A stretch of DNA of 7,220 nt, taken from assembly GCA_017548175.1 (NCBI GenBank), contig JAFYMZ010000119.1:1-7220 (forward strand), written 5' to 3'. This document shows, one piece after another, positions 1-5,649 of the stretch. Under the pieces are notes generated by a model that was given only the letters and a program-made list of their open reading frames with translations, did not search any database and had not been told where the DNA came from. Positions within the stretch are counted from its first letter, which is position 1, and every line of letters starts with the position of its first letter. The stretch comes from Clostridia bacterium. Lineage in GTDB: Bacteria > Bacillota_A > Clostridia > Oscillospirales > Butyricicoccaceae. The position numbers and the translations under genes were made by a program.

Positions 1-641
1 ATTTCTTGAAACAACAACTGGATGCAGTATTCGAGGACATCTATCCCGATGCTGTCAAAATCGGCATGGTGGCATCCAGTGAGCTGATCCGTGTGATTGC
101 GGACAGGCTACGGTACTACAACGCAAAGAACGTGGTCGTTGACCCGGTAATGGTTTCAACCTCTGGTTCTGCTTTGATGAAAAACGATGCAGTAAAAACT
201 CTTGTTGAAGAATTACTGCCTGTTTCAACCCTCGTGACACCTAATATCCCCGAAGCGCAAGTGCTCTCCGGTCTGACCATTGAAAGCAAAGAGGATATGG
301 TGACCGCTGCAAAGCAAATCGGAGACAACTACCATTGTGCCGTGCTTCTCAAAGGCGGTCACAGTATCAACGATGCAAATGACCTGCTCTACACTAACAG
401 CGAATTTGTTTGGTTTAGTGGCAAGCGTATTGACAATCCCAACACCCATGGCACGGGATGTACGCTTTCCAGTGCCATCGCATCCAATCTTGCCAAGGGG
501 TTTACTCTCGCAGAATCTGTTCAGAGAGCAAAGGAATACATCTCCGGTGCTTTGGCTGCAATGCTTGATTTGGGAAAAGGCTCCGGCCCGATGAATCATG
601 CATTTGATCTTCAGGGCGAATATGCAAAGGAGAGCAAATAA
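1..641 (+). CDS. thiD: Hydroxymethylpyrimidine/phosphomethylpyrimidine kinase ThiD, 5' end cut by window
   Basis: The reading frame is open to the left edge (codons from position 3 onward), so this is the C-terminal ~212 residues of a family usually about 265 residues long; by comparison with E. coli ThiD roughly the first 58 residues are missing. The TTG at position 6 is internal, not a start. ThiD is a cytosolic ribokinase-fold enzyme that phosphorylates HMP and then HMP-P to HMP-PP for thiamin synthesis. Numbering from the TTG as residue 1, visible hallmarks are KIGM (18-21), DPVMVSTSG (46-54), TPNIPEA (78-84), KGGH (116-119) and the anion-hole/catalytic NTHGTGCTLS (146-155) with Cys152. 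No frameshift or lesion is visible. The stop TAA (639-641) is one base before the downstream cytX-like gene, and a thiamine pyrophosphokinase follows, so it is part of a thiamine salvage operon, probably under a TPP riboswitch further upstream (inference). Confidence 0.95.
   Translation, partial: FLKQQLDAVFEDIYPDAVKIGMVASSELIRVIADRLRYYNAKNVVVDPVMVSTSGSALMKNDAVKTLVEELLPVSTLVTPNIPEAQVLSGLTIESKEDMVTAAKQIGDNYHCAVLLKGGHSINDANDLLYTNSEFVWFSGKRIDNPNTHGTGCTLSSAIASNLAKGFTLAESVQRAKEYISGALAAMLDLGKGSGPMNHAFDLQGEYAKESK
627..632 (+). promoter_or_regulatory. Ribosome binding site AAGGAG deciding the cytX-like start
   Basis: AAGGAG lies 10 nt upstream of ATG 643, inside the end of thiD. It favours 643 over the in-frame ATG codons at 598 and 622 within thiD, because residues from 643 onward begin like a normal CytX N-terminus. 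Confidence 0.7.
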
Positions 642-642
642 G

Positions 643-1179
643 ATGGAAGAAAGACGCACCTCGTTTTTTGAAATTGGTATGGGAGCTGCAATTTTTACGA
701 CAGAGTCGGATATTGCACAAATTATGGTAAAAGCAGGACTTGGCATTGCAGGGTTGCTGATCATTGTATTCTCAACCGTTACCACAACCTTCCTCGACGC
801 CTACTCTGCCGGTGTTTCCAGCGAATCACTTTCCGGAAAGATAAACGGCAAGCTGATTGCAGTTGCAGTCACGCTCATCGGCACACTTGGCGCAATCTTT
901 CTTCCGCTTTACGACATTACGGAGTTCCTCTACTTCATTGGCTCTGTATTTGCACCGATGATTGCGATTCAGATTGCAGATTTCTTTATTCTGCGAAAAA
1001 ACACAGAAAGTTGCTCGTTTCACGTTCAAAATCTTGTGATATGGTTCGTCGGCTTTCTTGTCTATCGCTTGCTGATGCGCGTAGATATTCTTGTTGGAAA
1101 CACCTTACCGGATATGCTGATTACCATTCTGCTTTGCATAGCAGTAAGTAAGATTGGAGCAAAGTATGCAAAACAATAA
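643..1179 (+). CDS. cytX: CytX-type hydroxymethylpyrimidine transporter (NCS1 family), internally deleted
   Basis: CytX is a predicted NCS1-family (cytosine permease-like) inner-membrane importer of HMP, found in TPP-riboswitch operons; full-length members are close to 400 residues with about 12 membrane segments. This ORF has only 178 residues. Its first residues, MEERRTSFFEIG (1-12), resemble the extreme CytX N-terminus. From about residue 13 (MGAAIFTTESDIAQ) it matches the middle of the family, followed by the conserved STVTTTFLDAYSAGVS (44-59). About five hydrophobic segments remain (roughly 31-50, 70-90, 96-117, 127-145, 155-170). I infer an in-frame deletion of about 200 codons with its junction near 670-690, possibly through the similar Gly-Ala-Ala-coding stretches present at both sites in intact genes. 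Start 643 has an AAGGAG site. The gene begins 1 nt after thiD and overlaps the TPK start by 14 nt. As half a transporter it is probably inactive, effectively a pseudogene with an intact frame. Confidence 0.82.
   Translation: MEERRTSFFEIGMGAAIFTTESDIAQIMVKAGLGIAGLLIIVFSTVTTTFLDAYSAGVSSESLSGKINGKLIAVAVTLIGTLGAIFLPLYDITEFLYFIGSVFAPMIAIQIADFFILRKNTESCSFHVQNLVIWFVGFLVYRLLMRVDILVGNTLPDMLITILLCIAVSKIGAKYAKQ
1156..1159 (+). promoter_or_regulatory. Ribosome binding site GGAG deciding the TPK start
   Basis: GGAG is 6 nt upstream of ATG 1166, inside the end of the cytX-like gene. It supports 1166 over the upstream in-frame TTG at 1154, which would place the site inside the coding region. Confidence 0.75.
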
Positions 1180-1798
1180 ACGTTGTGTGATTGTTGGTGG
1201 CGCCAACATCAATCATTATGACTTTGTCCGCGGAAAGTTATATGCTGATGACTATGTCATTTTCTGCGATAGCGGTCTGAAGCACATGGAGAATTTACAG
1301 GTGTTTCCCAGTTTGATCATCGGTGATTTTGACTCTCACGAAAATCCACACCTTGATGTAGAGACCATTGTACTTCCTTGTGAGAAAGACGATACCGACA
1401 CGGTCTTTGCCGTCAAAGAAGCGATCCGACGCGGTTTTGACGATGTACTTTTGATCGGTGTCGTAGGCGGCAGATTGGATCACACGCTGGGAAACATCTC
1501 AATTTTGCTATACCTTGATGCACGGGGAAAGCAAGGCTGCATCATCGATGACTATTCCGAACTGGAGATTGTTTCCGACCGTCCGGTTTCCGTGGATGAC
1601 CGATACGCCTTCTTTTCCCTGCTGAACATCACCGGCTGTGCCAAAGGGATCACCGTCACCGGCGCAAAATATCCGCTGCAGGATGCCGAGATCTCTTGCG
1701 AATATCAATACGGGATCAGCAACGAGGTTCTCCCCGGCGAAACCGCGGTGATCTCGGTCTCTGTCGGCAGACTACTGCTGATCAAAATCCGCGCATAA
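1166..1798 (+). CDS. thiN: Thiamine pyrophosphokinase
   Basis: This cytosolic enzyme transfers pyrophosphate from ATP to thiamin, giving TPP and AMP. The 210-residue product has the usual length for bacterial TPK. Motifs in order are CDSGLKH (34-40), GDFDS (53-57), KDDTDT (74-79) and GGRLDHTLGN (101-110), which form the nucleotide/metal-binding catalytic domain. A C-terminal beta-rich thiamin-binding domain from about 140 ends with GISNE (183-187). ATG 1166 is chosen over the in-frame TTG 1154 because of the well-placed GGAG. It overlaps the cytX-like frame by 14 nt, which suggests translational coupling in a thiD-cytX-TPK operon for thiamin/HMP salvage. The start of the gene is rich in A/T-ending codons like its neighbours, while the last third uses more G/C-ending codons. 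The symbol thiN follows the Bacillus usage for this enzyme. Confidence 0.95.
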   Translation: MQNNKRCVIVGGANINHYDFVRGKLYADDYVIFCDSGLKHMENLQVFPSLIIGDFDSHENPHLDVETIVLPCEKDDTDTVFAVKEAIRRGFDDVLLIGVVGGRLDHTLGNISILLYLDARGKQGCIIDDYSELEIVSDRPVSVDDRYAFFSLLNITGCAKGITVTGAKYPLQDAEISCEYQYGISNEVLPGETAVISVSVGRLLLIKIRA

Positions 1799-1800
1799 CA

Positions 1801-1827
1801 GAAAAAGCACACAGGGGTGCTTTTTTC
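1801..1827. terminator. Bidirectional rho-independent terminator between convergent genes
   Basis: A perfect 9-bp stem pairs 1802-1810 with 1817-1825 around a 6-nt loop (1811-1816). The plus side ends in a run of six T, and the minus side also ends in a T run (the A run at 1802-1806). It lies 2 nt after the TPK stop and just beyond the CNNM stop, so it can end both the plus-strand thi operon and the minus-strand gene. Confidence 0.88.
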
Positions 1828-1829
1828 AT

Positions 1830-3119
1830 TTATTTTTCTTCTTTTGCTTCGCCGGGCACAAACTGCGGAATGTGTACCATCAGGCTCAGGATGCGCTTGT
1901 CATCCATTGCCTCTACGGTCACAACGGCACCGTTGGCATGGAACACCTCTCCCGCGGCAGGGATATGACCCAGCGCCTCCAGCGCCCAACCGGCAGCGGT
2001 AAAGCAATCTTCGGCCAGACCCTCCTCTTCCAGATCCATCACTGCAAAGGCATCGCGAATGTCGCACTCGCCTGCCAAGCGGAAGGTGTATGGATCCAGC
2101 TTCTCCAGCTCCAGTTCGGTGTCTTCCTCGTCGTCGCTTTCGTCAAAGATCTCGCCAACCAATTCCTCCAAAATATCTTCCAGCGTCACCAGACCCAATG
2201 TACCGCCGAAGTCGTCGGTGACGATGGCCATATGCCGCTTTTCTCTGCGGAAATCGGTAAGCAATTCATCGATGGCTTTGGTTCGGTACACAAACAGCGC
2301 CTCGCGGCACAAAGCCCGCAGATCCACCGGCTGCCCCTTGGCCAAACAGGCCAGCAGGTCACGGGTATGCAGGATACCCAGAATATGGTCCAGATCTTCT
2401 TCATACACCGGCAAACGGGAATATCCGCTCTCCAGCACCTGTTCCAACACCGATTCAATGGGGTCATCCACATCGATGGCCTCCATATCCACACGGGGTG
2501 TCAAAATCTGTTGTGCCGTGGTATCGTCAAACTCGATAACGGAATGCAAAATGCCGGTTTCCTGCTGATTCAGCACACCCTCTGCCTCGGCAGTAGAAAG
2601 AATGCTCTTCAGTTCGTCCTCTGTGACCGTCGGCAAGTCATTCTCCTGCTTGCCGGGCACCAGCAGCTTATTCAGCTGCACAAAGCACCAGACCACAGGC
2701 GTCAACACGATCTGAATGCCGCGCAAAATGGGAGCAAACAGCATCGAAACCTTTTCCGGCTGTGTACGGGCCAGCGTCTTGGGCATAATCTCACCAAAAA
2801 CCAGCACCAGCAAGGTCATTGCCACCGTTGCCACGGCAGGACCGCTGGCAGCGCCCAGCAACGCAGTCGCCACCACAGTGGCCAGCGATGCGGAGCCCAT
2901 ATTGACGATATTGTTGCCGATGAGGATGGTGGACAGGGTTTTGCTGTAATGTTCAGACAGCTGCAGTGCAATGCCTGCCTTACGGTTGCCCTTTTCCGCC
3001 AAGTTCTGCATGCGCACTTTATTAAACGTGCTCAATGCAGTCTCACTGGCAGAGAAAAAGCCAGAACAAGCCACCAAGAAAACCAATGCGAGATAGGTAC
3101 TGGAACCGGGGGTATCCAA
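1830..3119 (-). CDS. CNNM/CorC-family transporter-like membrane protein (DUF21, CBS pair, CorC_HlyC)
   Basis: This 429-residue integral membrane protein has the standard architecture and length of the family once called hemolysin C/CorC; characterised members act in Mg2+ (or Co2+) export. A DUF21/CNNM domain (about 5-180) contains SASETALS (23-30), GNN (68-70) and GEIMPKTLA (109-117), with hydrophobic stretches around 8-24, 76-90, 95-110 and 126-148. Then come two CBS domains (about 205-265 and 270-325, with LTPRVDM at 206-212 and DDFGGTLGLVTLEDILEE at 302-319), an acidic linker (326-340) and a C-terminal CorC_HlyC domain (about 340-418). The start is a TTG, since an in-frame TGA sits only one codon further upstream. 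AAAGG lies 10 nt before it. It has its own promoter and is convergent with the thi operon. Whether it moves Mg2+ or another cation cannot be told from sequence. A one-base indel near the start is possible (see findings). Confidence 0.93.
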   Translation of the reverse strand: MDTPGSSTYLALVFLVACSGFFSASETALSTFNKVRMQNLAEKGNRKAGIALQLSEHYSKTLSTILIGNNIVNMGSASLATVVATALLGAASGPAVATVAMTLLVLVFGEIMPKTLARTQPEKVSMLFAPILRGIQIVLTPVVWCFVQLNKLLVPGKQENDLPTVTEDELKSILSTAEAEGVLNQQETGILHSVIEFDDTTAQQILTPRVDMEAIDVDDPIESVLEQVLESGYSRLPVYEEDLDHILGILHTRDLLACLAKGQPVDLRALCREALFVYRTKAIDELLTDFRREKRHMAIVTDDFGGTLGLVTLEDILEELVGEIFDESDDEEDTELELEKLDPYTFRLAGECDIRDAFAVMDLEEEGLAEDCFTAAGWALEALGHIPAAGEVFHANGAVVTVEAMDDKRILSLMVHIPQFVPGEAKEEK

Positions 3120-3141
3120 AAATCATCAACCTTTCTGTGTT

Positions 3142-3165
3142 CGTTTGGCTTGGATCAACCAAACG
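3142..3165 (-). promoter_or_regulatory. Inverted repeat in the CNNM gene 5' leader
   Basis: A perfect 7-bp inverted repeat (CGTTTGG at 3142-3148 and CCAAACG at 3159-3165, 10-nt spacer) lies between the predicted transcription start and the start codon. It could fold as an RNA hairpin or act as a DNA operator. No T run follows on the minus strand, so it is not a simple terminator. Function unknown. Confidence 0.45.
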
Positions 3166-3187
3166 GTCTTAAAAATATGTAATGTTT

Positions 3188-3216
3188 ACTATATCAAACC
3201 CTCTGCTACATTTCAA
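3188..3216 (-). promoter_or_regulatory. Sigma-A type promoter of the CNNM gene
   Basis: On the minus strand, TTGAAA (-35, 3216-3211) and TATAGT (-10, 3193-3188) are separated by exactly 17 nt. Transcription would start near 3181 and leave a leader of about 60 nt. It lies downstream of the gpsA terminator, so the CNNM gene is transcribed independently of the der operon. Confidence 0.75.
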
Positions 3217-3260
3217 GCGGATTTCTCCGTTTTTACCGGAACTTAACCGGCGCAGGATGC

Positions 3261-3296
3261 AAAAACCCGACCGACGCATTTGCATCGGTCGGGTTT
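3261..3296 (-). terminator. Rho-independent terminator of the DUF512-der-gpsA operon
   Basis: A perfect 12-bp GC-rich stem pairs 3263-3274 with 3285-3296 around a 10-nt loop. On the minus strand it ends in a run of five T (3265-3261). It begins 7 nt after the gpsA stop. Confidence 0.9.
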
Positions 3297-3303
3297 GTTC
3301 TCG

Positions 3304-4302
3304 TTACGGCTCTTGTTCAGAGCGGTTGGGACGGTCCAGCAGCAGCGCATGCATCTGCGTAATGGGCACATCCTTGTACAAAATGGAATATATGGCGTTG
3401 CAGATGGGCATTTCAATGCCCTTTTCCTGCGTGATACGATGAATTGCGCCGGTGGCATAATAGCCCTCGACCACCGCACCGACTTCCTTCAGCGCCTGCT
3501 GCACCGGCATACCGCGGCCGATCAGCAAACCGAAACGGCGGTTACGGGAATGTTGGGAAATGCAGGTAACGATCAGGTCACCGATGCCGGACAGACCAGC
3601 AAAGGTCTCTGCCTCACCGCCAAGGCAAACACCCAAGCGGGACATTTCCGCGATACCGCGGGTCATCAGCATCGCTTTGGTATTATCGCCGAAACCATAG
3701 CCATCACTCATACCGACGGCAATTGCCATAATATTCTTCATGGCACCGCCCAATTCGGCACTGATGATGTCCGTACTGGTGTAAATGCGGAAATATTCGG
3801 TGGTGAAAATCTCCTGCACCAGTTTGGAAATTTCCTCATCGGCACAGGCTGCCACAACGGCAGTGGGCATCTTGCGACCCACTTCTTCCGCATGGGAGGG
3901 GCCGGTCAGCGCGGCCACGGGATGACCGGGCAGAATGCTCTCCACCGTTTCGCTCAACAGACAATCGCCCTGTTCGCGGTCAAAGCCCTTGCTCAGCAGC
4001 ACCAGCGGCACGCCTGCCTGCAGGCATCCCTGCAGTGCCAGACAAATCTCACGCACGGCGTGAGAAGGCACGGCGATGACCACCAGTTCCGCCTCCCGTG
4101 CCAGGCCGTAATCGGCCGTGACACGCACCGAATCCGGCAGGCGCACGCCGGGCAGCAGCCGGGGATTTTCACGCCGGCGTGCCAGTTCGGCCGCTTTTTC
4201 TTCGCTGCGGCAGGAGATGGTCACATCGTGGCCTTTTTCCGCTGCCATTTTGGCAATGGCAAGGCCCCAGCTTCCGCTGCCCGCTACAAAAATCTTATGC
4301 AT
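3304..4302 (-). CDS. gpsA: NAD(P)+-dependent glycerol-3-phosphate dehydrogenase GpsA
   Basis: This cytosolic enzyme reduces dihydroxyacetone phosphate to sn-glycerol-3-phosphate, the backbone for phospholipid synthesis. The 332 residues are of normal family length. An N-terminal Rossmann fold starts with GSGSWG (8-13). Other family marks are VPSHA (78-82), LSKGFD (103-108, Lys105), GPSHAEEV (134-141), ELGGAMKN (183-190) with the catalytic Lys189, GIGDLIVTC (239-247) and HSRNRRFG (251-258), then VVEG (277-280). No key residue is missing. The ATG at 4302 overlaps the der TAA stop by one base (TAATG), with a GAGGAG site inside the end of der, so translation is probably coupled to der. It is the last gene of the operon and is followed at once by a terminator. 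In many Clostridia plsY lies between der and gpsA; it is not here. Confidence 0.97.
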   Translation of the reverse strand: MHKIFVAGSGSWGLAIAKMAAEKGHDVTISCRSEEKAAELARRRENPRLLPGVRLPDSVRVTADYGLAREAELVVIAVPSHAVREICLALQGCLQAGVPLVLLSKGFDREQGDCLLSETVESILPGHPVAALTGPSHAEEVGRKMPTAVVAACADEEISKLVQEIFTTEYFRIYTSTDIISAELGGAMKNIMAIAVGMSDGYGFGDNTKAMLMTRGIAEMSRLGVCLGGEAETFAGLSGIGDLIVTCISQHSRNRRFGLLIGRGMPVQQALKEVGAVVEGYYATGAIHRITQEKGIEMPICNAIYSILYKDVPITQMHALLLDRPNRSEQEP

Positions 4303-5627
4303 TACTCCTCACCCCGCTGCCGGACGACCATCTTCACCGGCGTGCCGTTCAGGCCGTACACCTGGCGGATCTGGTTTTCCAGATAGCGCAGATAGGAGAA
4401 GTGGAACAGTTTTGCATCGTTACAGAAGCAAACGAAGGTGGGGGGCTGGATGCCGGCCTGGGTCATATAATAGACCTTCAGACGGCGGCCCTTATCCGTG
4501 GGAGGCTGCACACGCACGGTGGCATCTGCCAGAATGGTGTTCAGGCTGCCGGTGGTGATGCGCATAGTGCTGGAGGCATAAACCTCCTTGATAACGGCAA
4601 ACAGGTTTTCTACCCGCAGGCCGGTAAGGGCAGAGATAAAGACCACGGGGGCATAGGGCATATAGGCCAGATCCTGACGCACCTGCTTTTCAAATGCAGC
4701 CTGCGTGCCGGTCTCCTTCTCGATCAGATCCCACTTATTGATGACGATGATGGCAGCCTTGCCGTTATCGTGGGCATAGCCTGCGATCTTGGTATCCTGC
4801 TCGGTGACACCGTCCACGGCATCGATCATCAGCAGACACACGTCGCTGCGCTCAATGGCCATCTGGGCGCGCATGACGGAGAATCGCTCAATGGCCTCGT
4901 CCACCTTGCTCTTTTTGCGGATACCTGCAGTATCTACAAAGGTAAAGCGGTCTTCGCCGCGCACGACCAGCGTATCGATGCTGTCACGGGTGGTGCCGGC
5001 CACATTGCTGACGATCACGCGCTCTTCACCGGTAACGCGGTTGATCAGGCTGCTCTTGCCGGCATTGGGCTTGCCGATGACGGCGACACGAATGGTGGGC
5101 TCCTCAGCTTCTACTTCGTCAGTCTCCGGGGGGAAGTATTCGAAGCAGGCATCCAGCAGGTCGCCGGTGCCGGCGCCGTGCAGGGCAGAAATGCCGATGG
5201 GGTCGCCCAGACCCAGATTATAGAACTCATAGAACTCAGCCGGAGGATCGCCGGGGCGGTCCATCTTGTTGACAGCCACCACCACAGGCTTGCGGCTCTT
5301 CTTCAGCATAGAAGCCACGTCTTCGTCGGCGGCGGTCATACCGGTGCGGATGTCTACCACCAGCACCACCACGTCGGCATGATCGATGGCCAGCAGTGCC
5401 TGCTGACGCATAAACTTCAAAATCTCGTCGTCGGTGCGAGGCTCGATACCGCCGGTATCAATAATGGTAAAGGGGCGGTTGCGCCACTCTGCGTCGGCAT
5501 AAATACGATCACGGGTAACACCGGGGGTGTCTTCCACGATGGCCTGACGTTTTTCCGCGATGCGGTTAAAGAGCAAAGATTTGCCCACATTGGGTCTGCC
5601 TACGATGGCAATTACGGGTTTCTCCAT
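4302..5627 (-). CDS. der: Ribosome biogenesis GTPase Der (EngA)
   Basis: Der is an essential cytosolic GTPase with two tandem G domains that acts in maturation of the 50S ribosomal subunit. The 441 residues fit the family. G domain 1 has GRPNVGKS (10-17), TPGVTRD (34-40), DTGG (57-60), NKMD (120-123) and SALHG (147-151). G domain 2 has GKPNAGKS (185-192), GTTRDS (211-216), DTAG (232-235), NKWD (297-300) and SALTG (332-336). A C-terminal KH-like domain runs from about 350 to 436 and contains YYMTQ (386-390) and NGTPV (427-431). A short acidic linker (about 168-177) joins the G domains. ATG 5627 follows GGGGAGG at 9 nt spacing. The gene starts 22 nt after the DUF512 stop and overlaps gpsA by one base. 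All GTPase motifs are intact; residue 18 is Leu-preceded (KSLLFN) where many homologues have KSTLFN, a mild variation. Confidence 0.98.
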   Translation of the reverse strand: MEKPVIAIVGRPNVGKSLLFNRIAEKRQAIVEDTPGVTRDRIYADAEWRNRPFTIIDTGGIEPRTDDEILKFMRQQALLAIDHADVVVLVVDIRTGMTAADEDVASMLKKSRKPVVVAVNKMDRPGDPPAEFYEFYNLGLGDPIGISALHGAGTGDLLDACFEYFPPETDEVEAEEPTIRVAVIGKPNAGKSSLINRVTGEERVIVSNVAGTTRDSIDTLVVRGEDRFTFVDTAGIRKKSKVDEAIERFSVMRAQMAIERSDVCLLMIDAVDGVTEQDTKIAGYAHDNGKAAIIVINKWDLIEKETGTQAAFEKQVRQDLAYMPYAPVVFISALTGLRVENLFAVIKEVYASSTMRITTGSLNTILADATVRVQPPTDKGRRLKVYYMTQAGIQPPTFVCFCNDAKLFHFSYLRYLENQIRQVYGLNGTPVKMVVRQRGEE

Positions 5628-5649
5628 ATTGTAATTCCTCCCCTTTGGA

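Noticed and set aside
598..642. Upstream in-frame ATG starts (598, 622) for the cytX-like gene
   Set aside because: They would overlap thiD and add residues unlike the family. ATG 643 has a Shine-Dalgarno site and a typical CytX N-terminus right after it.
225..785. A 186-codon minus-strand ORF across thiD and cytX
   Set aside because: It is antisense to two recognised genes and has no motif or initiation signals.
1872..3182. A 436-codon plus-strand ORF opposite the CNNM gene
   Set aside because: It is a shadow of a well-supported membrane protein gene. Its composition is dominated by His, Gln and Cys with no recognisable domain.
3120..3303. The gpsA-CNNM intergenic region as a site for a small RNA or extra small gene
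   Set aside because: The region is accounted for by the gpsA terminator (3261-3296), the CNNM promoter (3188-3216) and its leader. No small ORF with a ribosome binding site stands out.
3280..4386. A 368-codon plus-strand ORF opposite gpsA
   Set aside because: It is antisense to an intact gpsA, runs through the operon terminator stem, and has the same His/Gln-rich shadow composition.
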